Assembly: GCA_905215015.1 (NCBI GenBank)
Contig: CAJMOS010000027.1
Span: forward strand, 1-26,647
Reading direction: 5' to 3'
Source of the DNA: an uncultured bacterium
Lineage (GTDB): Bacteria > Spirochaetota > Spirochaetia > Sphaerochaetales > Sphaerochaetaceae
Length of the DNA stretch: 26,647 bases
Part shown: one piece after another, positions 12,128-19,909 of the stretch
Position numbering within the stretch: the stretch's first letter is position 1
How the letters are laid out: each line of letters starts with the position of its first letter
Made by a program: the position numbers and the translations under genes
The notes under the pieces: generated by a model
Seen by the model: only the letters and a program-made list of their open reading frames with translations
Told to the model about the DNA's origin: nothing
The model's database searches: none

Positions 12128-13234
12128 TCAGCTTGGCAAGTCTTTCGTTTCCAGGGTGAAGGATTCCCGATTTCTTTTCCAGTCTCTCCCTTTCGCCTCG
12201 TAATACCGGCTTTTGTCCTTATACATTTCCACCTCGGCTTTACGGATCAGACTGTCGATCACGATATGCGGCTTTCTTGCCTCGGCGATGCCAATGGAAA
12301 CATGATACGCCCGCCCCTCGACCAAGTGGACCATCCGTTCCACCTTCTCCTCGGCTTCTTCCTTTGACACATCCCGTCCGAAAGCGACAAACTCGTCGCC
12401 CCCAATCCGATAGGTATCCCGATCGCCAAACACATCCCGCAGGGCCGCACCGACATATTTCAGCATCTCGTCTCCTGCCGCATGGCCTTGTCCATTATTC
12501 AATTCATGCAGGCCATTGGCATCCAGATAGATGCATGTCAGCATCGTATCGCACTTCTCCGCATACTGCCCCAGCTTCTTTTCGTAAGAATTGCGATTAT
12601 GCAGACCCGTGAGGATATCCCTTTCGCCCAATTTCATCAGTTCCATCTCATAGAAAATCTTCTCTATCCTGACCTTGAGCATCAGGCGGTTCACAAAAAT
12701 CGCAATCAGGGAGTAAATGATGGCATTGACAAAATCACTCCAGAATACGGCAGGCGAATCGAACAGGAACGCCATGCATGTGAAAAATACCGTGCCGACG
12801 ATGATCACGGCAGTCATCCTTCCCGGCTTGTCGATAAACGCCATCGGAAGCACCAGAATGACGACGTCGAACGATATGGCAGCCTCATTGCTGCTCAATA
12901 CCGTCCCGAGGATTGCCGTATAGGCCAGAAGAATCGCCAAAGCTGCATACATCAGGAATTGCATCAGCTTCTCATTGTCTTTCTCGGTCCTCCTGGCAAC
13001 GATGTTGAGCAGCACCACAAGAAGAAAGAACACCCAATAGATGAAGCGTTTGCCGTACAGGCTGGGGACATGCAGGCTGAAGAGATACATCCCCACAATA
13101 CTGATCATCGCAATACTTGTCGACACCAGCAGGTACAGTCTGTTTTCAGCCGTTGCGTTCCGTGAAATCCATTTCCATTGATCATCGGTAAGGTTCGGCC
13201 TCATCGCCTCCCAGATGGTTTTCCATGTGCTCAT
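12128..13234 (-). CDS. Membrane-bound diguanylate cyclase (GGDEF)
   Basis: This 368-residue protein has a sensor of about five to six membrane helices (roughly 33-53, 64-80, 92-113, 121-137, 140-158, 166-187), then a GGDEF domain (about 203-345). DILTGLHNR is at 206-214, D238 is the metal ligand in YLDANGLHELN, and the intact GGDEF motif is at 278-282. It should make c-di-GMP from two GTP. No RxxD inhibitory site precedes GGDEF (FGDR occupies that place), so product inhibition is probably weak. The ATG at 13234 overlaps the stop of the EAL gene (ATGA) with AAAGGA 7 nt upstream. The membrane sensor resembles no named domain. Confidence 0.92.
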   Translation of the reverse strand: MSTWKTIWEAMRPNLTDDQWKWISRNATAENRLYLLVSTSIAMISIVGMYLFSLHVPSLYGKRFIYWVFFLLVVLLNIVARRTEKDNEKLMQFLMYAALAILLAYTAILGTVLSSNEAAISFDVVILVLPMAFIDKPGRMTAVIIVGTVFFTCMAFLFDSPAVFWSDFVNAIIYSLIAIFVNRLMLKVRIEKIFYEMELMKLGERDILTGLHNRNSYEKKLGQYAEKCDTMLTCIYLDANGLHELNNGQGHAAGDEMLKYVGAALRDVFGDRDTYRIGGDEFVAFGRDVSKEEAEEKVERMVHLVEGRAYHVSIGIAEARKPHIVIDSLIRKAEVEMYKDKSRYYEAKGRDWKRNRESFTLETKDLPS

Positions 13235-14868
13235 ACATCATCCTTTTTCCCAGGTTCCGCGTACATTGTCTGGGAGACATACGGATAATCTACGGTTGGT
13301 TCGGCGTCCTTGATGGCGGAAAGGATCCTCTGGTTGTGGGAACCAGGGATGAGCAACAGATTGAATTCCTTCCACTTGTAAGCCTTTTTCCCATTGCCAT
13401 CAGGCAGGAGAACCCGGAAATAATCCCGCATGGTGCCATTGGGCATCTTGAGAATCCGTTCGGTCATCGTATCAGGATCCGCGTACGCCCAATAGCGTTC
13501 CCGATCATCCGGATAGACCATGTGCTCGCAGAAATGCCTCAATCCTTCACGCAGGTTATCCTGATTCTTGAGGCCGGCGTTGATTCCGAAGTTGTTGATC
13601 AGATTGTCGGCAGTATTCTTTTCGGGATTGAGCACATGCACATCATCGAACAACAGAACGAGGTCTGACAGGGATTTGTTGAGTACCTCTCCGATTTTCT
13701 GCGTGCGGTCCTCGGTTACATCCGCCACGGATAGCTGCAGGATGCAACGGTCATGCAGTCTGGCAACCATCCGGCCGACCACGCGGATAAAATGAGAGTT
13801 GTCCGAGACATAGAGCGTGACTTCTTCTCCGGTGTCTATTGCCTGCCGGTAGAATTCCAGCATTTTGCCGTGCAGGGGATTGTATCTGCTGTTCAGCACA
13901 AACTCGGATTCGCTTTTTGTTATGCGGCCAAGGCTGCGCAGTTCTTCTCTTTGCTTCTTGTTGAGGAACAGGTACTGGATATGGTCATTGACCATATCGT
14001 ATTCCATGACGGCACGAGGAACGTCGCTGTCAATCACGCAGGCATCCGCCTTGTCATAGAAAGCCTTCCATTCAATCGTTTCATACGATACATGCAAGTG
14101 GCCGAGGTAGTCTTCCATCTCCTCATGCGACCTGGGCCTTGAAAAATAATACCCCTGCATCATGTCACAGCCGATTTCTTTGAGAAAGCGGACATGCGCT
14201 TCTGTCTCCACTCCCTCCGCCAAGGTACGTATGCCCAGTCGTTTGGCCATATCGACGGTGCTTTTCATGATTTCCTTTGACACGGCGGAGAACGACCTGA
14301 GGAAACCCATGTCCAGCTTGATGACATCCAGCGTATAATCGTTCAGAAAAATCAACGAGGAATAGCCGCCTCCGAAATCATCCATCCAGATCTGGAATCC
14401 ATCGCTGCGGAGATCCTTGACGATCTGTGTCATCTTGTCCTTGCTTTGTGCAAGCATGCTTTCGGTCAGCTCAATGGCGATCAGATCCTTGCGGATTCCA
14501 TACTTCTGTATCTCGCCTTGGATGAAGGCGACCATGTCCAATTTGTCAAAATCCTGTCGGGAGAAATTGACCGAGATAGGTCCGACCTCAAGGCCGGCAT
14601 CGATCCGACTACGCTGCACTTTCAACGCTTCGGTCAGCATGAAGCAGTCGACTTTATAGATCAGCCCGGCTTTTTCCAGTATCGGCACAAAGATTCCCGG
14701 CATGATGCATCCATAGGCAGGGTCCATCCAACGCGCAAGTTCCTCTACCCCGGCAAACCGGTCCGAGATGGTACGGACGATCGGCTGGAAGTAGGGAACG
14801 ATCCAGCCCTTTTCCAATGCTTCATCCAGACGTGTGGTGATATATTGCTCTTGTCCGTTCGTATTCAT
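13231..14868 (-). CDS. c-di-GMP phosphodiesterase (EAL) with C-terminal PAS-like region
   Basis: This 545-residue cytosolic protein begins with an EAL domain (about 14-258). The motif is E42-E-L, with N101 (SVNFSR), E133 (IELTES), D163-D164 (MDDFGGGYSS), K184 (IKLD), E218 (AEGVET) and Q238 (MQGYYFSRP), so all catalytic and metal residues are present. It should open c-di-GMP to pGpG. Residues 270-530 are not a named domain; two stretches (about 275-390 and 400-525) look like related PAS-like halves ending in strands such as YKWKEFNLLLIP. The ATG at 14868 is chosen because the EAL fold starts soon after; its Shine-Dalgarno is weak. It is coupled to the downstream cyclase by ATGA, making an opposed-activity pair. 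Confidence 0.9.
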   Translation of the reverse strand: MNTNGQEQYITTRLDEALEKGWIVPYFQPIVRTISDRFAGVEELARWMDPAYGCIMPGIFVPILEKAGLIYKVDCFMLTEALKVQRSRIDAGLEVGPISVNFSRQDFDKLDMVAFIQGEIQKYGIRKDLIAIELTESMLAQSKDKMTQIVKDLRSDGFQIWMDDFGGGYSSLIFLNDYTLDVIKLDMGFLRSFSAVSKEIMKSTVDMAKRLGIRTLAEGVETEAHVRFLKEIGCDMMQGYYFSRPRSHEEMEDYLGHLHVSYETIEWKAFYDKADACVIDSDVPRAVMEYDMVNDHIQYLFLNKKQREELRSLGRITKSESEFVLNSRYNPLHGKMLEFYRQAIDTGEEVTLYVSDNSHFIRVVGRMVARLHDRCILQLSVADVTEDRTQKIGEVLNKSLSDLVLLFDDVHVLNPEKNTADNLINNFGINAGLKNQDNLREGLRHFCEHMVYPDDRERYWAYADPDTMTERILKMPNGTMRDYFRVLLPDGNGKKAYKWKEFNLLLIPGSHNQRILSAIKDAEPTVDYPYVSQTMYAEPGKKDDV

Positions 14869-14955
14869 TCTTCGCCGCTTCCAGTCGCTGACGCAATCTT
14901 TCCCAACAAAATGGAGCCATTTCGATACTAGCACAACAGAAGCGCCTATAGCATT

Positions 14956-14984
14956 GGTTTTTACTATTTTTCGGGGGAAAAACC
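14956..14984. promoter_or_regulatory. Inverted repeat upstream of the EAL gene
   Basis: GGTTTTT (14956-14962) and AAAAACC (14978-14984) form a perfect 7-bp inverted repeat, 15 nt apart. It lies about 90-115 nt upstream of the EAL start in an otherwise empty stretch (14869-15144). It could be an operator; downstream TGCTATAGG and TGCTAGTAT resemble extended -10 elements on the minus strand. Confidence 0.28.
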
Positions 14985-15144
14985 TTCCTTCTCTTCCTTT
15001 CCTTTAATCGGGAAACACCAAGCACATGGGCAAAGCCTCCCGACCATAGCCGTGGGAAAAACGGGAAATGACGCTTTGGGACGAGAGAAGAAAGCTCTTT
15101 TCACCAACCGCACAAACACAACGGACCGGAATGATGGAACATTT

Positions 15145-16083
15145 TCAATCTTCAACGACCAACAAACCATCCCGATACAGCTTGCACGCATTTCCATCAT
15201 GTATCCAGAGATACTTGCCGGAATCTCCGGAAACGGAAAAGGAGAACACATTTTCGCTAGAATCAGTGCTGGTGACGGATGCACGTGTCCCAGTGACGGT
15301 TCCTATGTCGGTCTCGCAATCCGTATAGACTTCTTTCTCATAATATGCCCCAGTCTTGCCATACCCTGCCATGTATGGATACAGGTTGCCCCAAATGACA
15401 TACAATGCCTGGACCGTATCCGTGGGCATCGTCCCATCCTTCTCCACAGCTTCGATGAGCCCGTCCAGGTACCCCCGCGTGGTAGACAATGAACTTCCGT
15501 CAGCAATGACGTTGGCAGGCAATTCCTTGAAACTTGACCCTGATCCACTTACAACCAGCGTAAACTGATGGTCTCCATCGTAATCTGCATGTGTTTCACC
15601 CGTGAGATGGAACGAACTTGTGGTGGTCATATCTTCGGAAACACGATATTGGCTGAGATACGTGGTTCCCTGAATGAAGGATGCATAATCGGAAATTGTC
15701 CCTTGGTAAACAGAAGTAGGAGTGTTGTATATTTGCTTGACATCAACTTTACCGGAAGCTGTCGAAACCGTTATCCTGCCACTACTCCAATACACATATC
15801 CAGGGGGACGGGAATCGTCGGAATTCGCTTTACCTGCGATGCGGGAAACGGCATCTTCCACATCATCGGCTGAGAAAGCGGCAGTGGTCGGCGTAGCGGA
15901 TTTCGGACCATAATCCGATTTGAGGCTCTCAACCAGACTTGCAACCTCTCTTTCAAATTGAGATGATTCCGAATCCCTATTGGACGAACCCTCTGAACAG
16001 CCCATACAGGTCAAAACAACGGAAACCATCACAAATCCCATCAATGCTCTCGATGCGGCAATTGTACGTCTTGTTGCAATCAT
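15145..16083 (-). CDS. Predicted lipoprotein of unknown function
   Basis: A 312-residue exported protein. The signal peptide has TRR near residue 4, a hydrophobic run (about 13-25) and VLTCMGCS. Lipidation at C29 or C26 fits a relaxed spirochaete-type lipobox better than the strict E. coli one. The mature part is rich in Ser, Thr, Gly and Asp and poor in recognisable motifs, with alternating strand-like segments such as QFTLVVSGSG and VFSFSVSG, suggesting a beta-rich envelope protein. The ATG at 16083 is preceded by AAAGGAG at 6 nt. It stands alone between the EAL gene and the fprA terminator. No family recognised. Confidence 0.78.
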   Translation of the reverse strand: MIATRRTIAASRALMGFVMVSVVLTCMGCSEGSSNRDSESSQFEREVASLVESLKSDYGPKSATPTTAAFSADDVEDAVSRIAGKANSDDSRPPGYVYWSSGRITVSTASGKVDVKQIYNTPTSVYQGTISDYASFIQGTTYLSQYRVSEDMTTTSSFHLTGETHADYDGDHQFTLVVSGSGSSFKELPANVIADGSSLSTTRGYLDGLIEAVEKDGTMPTDTVQALYVIWGNLYPYMAGYGKTGAYYEKEVYTDCETDIGTVTGTRASVTSTDSSENVFSFSVSGDSGKYLWIHDGNACKLYRDGLLVVED

Positions 16084-16314
16084 ACAAACTCCTTTTAGTT
16101 GATATTCAACCCTAAAAGTAATTAAGACAACCATTATCGCAACCAAAGGTTTAGGCGTGCTCGGCCCGGCACTCTTGCCATCAGCCCACAAACAACCCGT
16201 TTCCTTCATCAAGCGGTGTATCAACGACAACGCGGACATCTCCCGATATCCTGAACATTTCGGCTCTCTGCGGATGAAGAGGATCATGGCAAAACAGGCA
16301 TGCTGGCCTGAACC

Positions 16315-16350
16315 GCAAACAAAGCCCCACATGCGGCGGCATGCAGGGCT
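16315..16350 (-). terminator. Intrinsic terminator of fprA
   Basis: AGCCC/GGGCT (16323-16327, 16346-16350) and CATGC/GCATG (16330-16334, 16339-16343) stack with a 2x2 internal loop and a GGCG tip. On the minus strand TTTGTTTG follows. It lies 30 nt past the fprA stop. The remaining 16084-16314 shows nothing else I can support. Confidence 0.6.
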
Positions 16351-16379
16351 CTTGGTGTTCCGTTTCCTTCCTGTGGTTC

Positions 16380-17573
16380 TTATTGCCGGATGGCTTCGGC
16401 AAATTCCCTGCCATAGTTCCGGCAACGTTCCTGGGCGGCCTGGTCCGGAGCCCACTGGCAGCGCAGTCCGTCGTTGACGACGCTAAAGCCGGCGTCGCCA
16501 AGCAGTGCGGTGATTTGCTTGACGGCATCCCCGCTCCAGCCGTAACTGCCAAAAGCCGCGGCTTTCTTGTCCTTGAATTTCAGTCCGCGGATCATTTCCA
16601 TGATGCCGCCGATGGAGTAAAGAAAACCGTAATTGATGGTCGGGGAACCGACAAGGATGGCCTTGGACTTGAAGACCTCCGTGACGATATCGTTCTTGTC
16701 GTCGACAGCGGAATTGAAAAGCTTGACCGTCAACGACGGATCTGCCTGGCGCAGCCCCTCGGCGATGCATTCGGCCATCCGGCGCGTCGAATTCCACATG
16801 GTGTCGTACAGGATGGTGACCTGGTTTTCCTGATACGCCTTGGCCCATTTCTGATAGGTGCCGACAATCCGCATGGGGTCCTTGCGCCAGATGACGCCAT
16901 GGCTCGGACAGATCATGTTGACCGGAACCTGCATCTTGAGGATTTCATCGATCTTCCGGTCGACCATGGGACTGTAGAGATTCAGGATGTTGGCATAGTA
17001 TTTCATCGCCTCCTGATACAATTCCGCCTGGTCCACGCAGTCGTCATACAGCTTCTCGCTGGCATAATGCTGGCCGAAGCCATCGTTGCTGAACAGGATG
17101 TTGTCGCCAGTCATATAGGTGAACATCGTGTCCGGCCAATGGAGCATCGGCGCCTCGATGAAGACAAGCTTGGTATCGCCGAGGTCCAGAGTGTCTCCGG
17201 TCTTCACGTTGATGAAATGCCAGTCCTGATGATAGAGGCCGCGCAGGATGGCTTCGCCTTTCTTCGTACAATAGATTGGCGTATCCGGGATTTCCCGCAT
17301 CAAGGCCGGCAGGGCACCGCTGTGATCGTTCTCGTTGTGGTTCATGACGATATAGTCGATGTCCTTGAGGTCGATTTCCTGCTGCAGGTTGGCGACAAAC
17401 TCTTCGTCGAACGGTTTCCAGACCGTATCCATCAAGACAATCTTCTTGTCCCGAATCAGATACGAGTTGTACGACGAGCCCTTTTCCGTGGAATATTCGT
17501 GACCATGGAACTCATTCAGTTCCCAGTCGATCTTGCCGACCCACGTTACCCTGTCGGTGATGTTCTTTCCCAT
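16380..17573 (-). CDS. fprA: A-type flavoprotein (flavodiiron protein) FprA
   Basis: This 397-residue cytosolic enzyme reduces O2 to water and/or NO to N2O, protecting anaerobes. The N-terminal metallo-beta-lactamase domain (about 1-245) carries the diiron ligands H79-x-E81-x-D83 (NHNENDH), H145 (LHWPD), D164 (NDGFG) and H225 (PSHGVIW). The C-terminal flavodoxin domain (about 252-397) starts with ILYDTMWNSTRRMA, the FMN phosphate loop. There is no rubredoxin domain, so it needs a separate electron donor. The ATG at 17573 has AAGGAG 8 nt upstream. A 90-nt gap with an inverted repeat at 17625-17640 separates it from the NimA-like gene on the same strand. Whether O2 or NO is preferred cannot be read from the sequence. 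Confidence 0.92.
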   Translation of the reverse strand: MGKNITDRVTWVGKIDWELNEFHGHEYSTEKGSSYNSYLIRDKKIVLMDTVWKPFDEEFVANLQQEIDLKDIDYIVMNHNENDHSGALPALMREIPDTPIYCTKKGEAILRGLYHQDWHFINVKTGDTLDLGDTKLVFIEAPMLHWPDTMFTYMTGDNILFSNDGFGQHYASEKLYDDCVDQAELYQEAMKYYANILNLYSPMVDRKIDEILKMQVPVNMICPSHGVIWRKDPMRIVGTYQKWAKAYQENQVTILYDTMWNSTRRMAECIAEGLRQADPSLTVKLFNSAVDDKNDIVTEVFKSKAILVGSPTINYGFLYSIGGIMEMIRGLKFKDKKAAAFGSYGWSGDAVKQITALLGDAGFSVVNDGLRCQWAPDQAAQERCRNYGREFAEAIRQ

Positions 17574-17624
17574 GCGCTGTACTCCTTGTCACTTGGGAGT
17601 CTACAGTCGACAACGGCCGGTGTC

Positions 17625-17640
17625 TGTTGTATTTGCAACA
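17625..17640. promoter_or_regulatory. Inverted repeat upstream of fprA
   Basis: TGTTG (17625-17629) and CAACA (17636-17640) are separated by 6 nt, about 52-67 nt before the fprA start. This fits a regulator site, perhaps redox-linked. It does not match the FNR or Rex consensus well. Confidence 0.3.
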
Positions 17641-17663
17641 CGACAGGTGCATGGCGCTCACAT

Positions 17664-18140
17664 TCACCGTTCATGCACGAGCTTTCCGGTCATGTGCTCG
17701 ATGGTCAGCTCCAGCACATCCAGGCGATCGAAGGTCCTCCTGGCGAGCTCGCCGGCCTCTTCGGGGGACGGGTAGTATTTCTCGCCGATATGGAGCAGCT
17801 CACGCATCTTCAGCTCCTCGTCCTCCACAATCCGGATCCTCCCGAAGACCACGACACTGTGGAAATAGGGGGCCCAGTCCCCCTGGTTCCTGCATCCTTT
17901 GTCCAAGACGCAGAAGGACACCTTGTCGCAACGCTTGAGGGAATCGACCTTATGTCCTTCCCGAGCCCCGTGGAAATAGATCCTGCGGCTTTCCTGGTCG
18001 TAGAAGAAATCAAGGGGGACCGTATACGGATACCCGTCGTCCCCCCATACCGCGAGCACCCCACGAGGCTCCTCCTGCAGGATCTTCTCGCACTCCTCCT
18101 CGGCAATCTGCTGCTTGCAACGTCGCATCGGCCTGAACAT
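17664..18140 (-). CDS. NimA-like flavin-binding protein (PNPOx split-barrel fold)
   Basis: This 158-residue cytosolic protein begins FRPMRRCKQ and has EECEKILQEEPRGVLAV, YPYTVPLDFFYD and IYFHGAREGHKVDSLKR (54-70). This is the pattern of the pyridoxamine 5'-phosphate oxidase-like family that includes 5-nitroimidazole reductases (Nim). A histidine (H57) in FHGA sits where the Nim catalytic His would be. Members bind FMN or related cofactors and reduce small molecules; the native substrate is usually unknown. GAGGAGGA lies 4 nt before the ATG at 18140. It follows the LCMT-like gene by 49 nt on the same strand and precedes fprA, so a redox role in one transcript is plausible. Confidence 0.8.
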   Translation of the reverse strand: MFRPMRRCKQQIAEEECEKILQEEPRGVLAVWGDDGYPYTVPLDFFYDQESRRIYFHGAREGHKVDSLKRCDKVSFCVLDKGCRNQGDWAPYFHSVVVFGRIRIVEDEELKMRELLHIGEKYYPSPEEAGELARRTFDRLDVLELTIEHMTGKLVHER

Positions 18141-18189
18141 CGGTTCCTCCTCGGTCTTCTGTTACTGTAGCCGGTTCAGCCCCTCGCAT

Positions 18190-19008
18190 CTAGCCCTGGA
18201 AGAATATCTTCACGATCCGGAAATTGATGCCGTTCTCGCAGAAGCGGATCAGCGCCTTGGCAAGCCACCCGACGTCCTTTTCAAGATCCTGGTAGCCACG
18301 CATGCAGCTTCTTTCCGTGACGCTCCGGATGTGCCCGCTCCACCCCCTCACGCTCTCTGCCCGGTCAAGGCTGAAAGGTGCGTCCGCTTCCGTTCCCCGT
18401 TGTCCCTTTTTGCCCCCATGGAGCAGTTTCGCGCCCCTATGGTTGCAGGCGTCAAAGACCAGTACGCCTCCTTTGAAGCTGCGGGACAGGGTGGAGACAA
18501 TCTTTCGCACGTTGCTGTTGGTCAGCGACGGGAAGAGCCCGGCGGAAAAGACCATCACCCCATGGCTCGCGTCCACCTTCTCCACCCAGTCGCAACGCGC
18601 GGGATCTGCCGCAATACAGGTCTCGTTCCTCTCGGGAGGAAACACCCGGGCACGGATGGCAATCACCTCAGGCCTGTCGACCAGGTAGCCATGGCACGTG
18701 CCGTTGGCTGTCTTGGCAATGGTGTCATCCAAGCCACAGCCCAGGTTGACCAAGCTTGCCCCGGGATGGTCCCGGAGATACTCACGCACCTCCCAGGTCA
18801 TGGCATGCTGACGCTGTGCGATCGCGAGGGCCGCGAAAGAGCCCATCGGGCCTTCCATCAGCTTCCCCTCATAATCCAGCGACGCGAAGATCCGCTCCAG
18901 TCCGGAAACAGGGAAAAGACGGGGATAGCGCTGGGCGCAGATATATCGGCTATAAAGCGGCAAGACCAGTGTTTCTTCCAGGGAACCCTTGGTGACGTGG
19001 TACTTCAT
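18190..19008 (-). CDS. LCMT-like class I methyltransferase
   Basis: This 272-residue protein matches the leucine carboxyl methyltransferase/Tcmp-TcmO family. It has LVNLGCGLDDT (86-96, SAM loop), YLVDRPEVIAIR (108-119, acidic D111 for the ribose) and GVLVFDACN further on. The family methylates carboxyl or hydroxyl groups of small molecules in bacteria; the substrate is unknown. The ATG at 19008 is preferred because GGGAGG lies just before it and MKYHVTKGSLEETL fits the family start. An ATG at 19023 overlaps the upstream stop (ATGA) and would add five residues. It is coupled to the membrane methyltransferase. Confidence 0.82.
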   Translation of the reverse strand: MKYHVTKGSLEETLVLPLYSRYICAQRYPRLFPVSGLERIFASLDYEGKLMEGPMGSFAALAIAQRQHAMTWEVREYLRDHPGASLVNLGCGLDDTIAKTANGTCHGYLVDRPEVIAIRARVFPPERNETCIAADPARCDWVEKVDASHGVMVFSAGLFPSLTNSNVRKIVSTLSRSFKGGVLVFDACNHRGAKLLHGGKKGQRGTEADAPFSLDRAESVRGWSGHIRSVTERSCMRGYQDLEKDVGWLAKALIRFCENGINFRIVKIFFQG

Positions 19009-19019
19009 AGCCCTCCCGG

Positions 19020-19811
19020 TCATTTCCGGCCAACCAGCAGAGCGCTCCCCTTGACACCCAGTCTCGCCGCCTCCTTCTTGGGCAGGAATGTGCCATCATC
19101 AGTCGGAACCAACCTGGCTTCCTTATACCCCATCTGGTCCAACAATGCAATAAAAGCATTCATATCCCCATATTTTTGTTTTGTAAACACATCGTGAATC
19201 ACAAAGCAGCCACCCTTCTTCAAGACCCTGAGGGTCTCCAGCAGGATTGCCTGCCGGTTCCTGCTCGGGATGTTGTGGTAGACATAGTTGCTCGTCACCA
19301 CATCGAATTGTTCCGTGGGAAAATCCAGGTTCAGGGCATCTCCCTTCAGGAAGGAGACGTTCCCCACCCCCTCGGCCTTGGCATTTTGCTCGCACAGCTG
19401 TTGGCTGAAAGAGGAATACGCTTTTGCCCAAATGTCGACGCCAACCATTCTTGCCTGGGGATTGCGCTTCGCGCAGGCGATGGCCAGGGCCCCGCTTCCA
19501 CAGCCGACGTCAAGCCCTACGCCTCCATCGGGAACACATACCTGCCGCGCAATCCCATCGATGATCTGCCGGGAGACACACTGCCTTCCATGATAATCAA
19601 AAGCGCGGTACATGCCAGAAAGCTTCCACCACGTCCACCCAAAGCCAACGGCCAGCAGGAACAGGACGATGCCTGCCGCCAGCCTCGCGGTACCGGCAGG
19701 AAGCAATGGGCTGAAGCCGAACACGGCAACAAGGACAATGCAGACGACAAAACAGGCGAACACTCCCGCAAGCAGTCCCTTCGGAACCCAATTCTTATAG
19801 TCCGGCTGCAT
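19020..19811 (-). CDS. Membrane-anchored SAM-dependent methyltransferase
   Basis: A 263-residue protein with two transmembrane helices (about 12-34 and 44-62), followed by a cytosolic class I methyltransferase domain. Motif I is GLDVGCGSGALAIA (99-112), then GVDIWAKAYS carries the acidic ribose-binding residue. VVTSNYVYHNIP and LRVLKKGGCFVIHDVF follow. The anchor suggests a lipid, quinone or membrane-bound substrate; this is inference. GGGGG 5 nt upstream supports ATG 19811. It has its own promoter-like region with inverted repeats and is followed, with an overlap, by the LCMT-like methyltransferase. Confidence 0.82.
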   Translation of the reverse strand: MQPDYKNWVPKGLLAGVFACFVVCIVLVAVFGFSPLLPAGTARLAAGIVLFLLAVGFGWTWWKLSGMYRAFDYHGRQCVSRQIIDGIARQVCVPDGGVGLDVGCGSGALAIACAKRNPQARMVGVDIWAKAYSSFSQQLCEQNAKAEGVGNVSFLKGDALNLDFPTEQFDVVTSNYVYHNIPSRNRQAILLETLRVLKKGGCFVIHDVFTKQKYGDMNAFIALLDQMGYKEARLVPTDDGTFLPKKEAARLGVKGSALLVGRK

Positions 19812-19825
19812 GGCACCCCCTATCA

Positions 19826-19876
19826 GTTAGCAAAAACTAACCAATTATAGTATCATGCAATTACACACAATTTGCA
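19826..19876 (-). promoter_or_regulatory. Promoter region with two inverted repeats before the methyltransferase pair
   Basis: On the minus strand TATAAT (19849-19844) is a perfect -10; the -35 is weak. GTTAG-N6-CTAAC (19826-19841) covers the expected start site. TGCAATT-N6-AATTTGCA (19856-19876) covers the -35 region. Both are operator-like. Confidence 0.42.
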
Positions 19877-19887
19877 AGCACAACGCA

Positions 19888-19909
19888 CTCGGGAAGACCC
19901 GAGTCTTCC
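19888..19909. other. Two mutually exclusive hairpins right after the MATE stop
   Basis: CTCGGG/CCCGAG (19888-19893, 19898-19903) and GGAAGAC/GTCTTCC (19892-19898, 19903-19909) overlap, so only one can form. No T-run follows. It may be a weak terminator or processing site between MATE and the methyltransferase genes. Confidence 0.35.

Noticed and set aside
12023..12130. A plus-strand reading that starts MTKTKPGFPTGFPG
   Set aside because: It looks mildly protein-like but lacks a ribosome site and runs into the GGDEF antisense. Kept only as a possible remnant.
16341..18170. A 609-codon plus-strand ORF opposite fprA and the NimA-like gene
   Set aside because: Mirror of two clear minus-strand genes; no domains.
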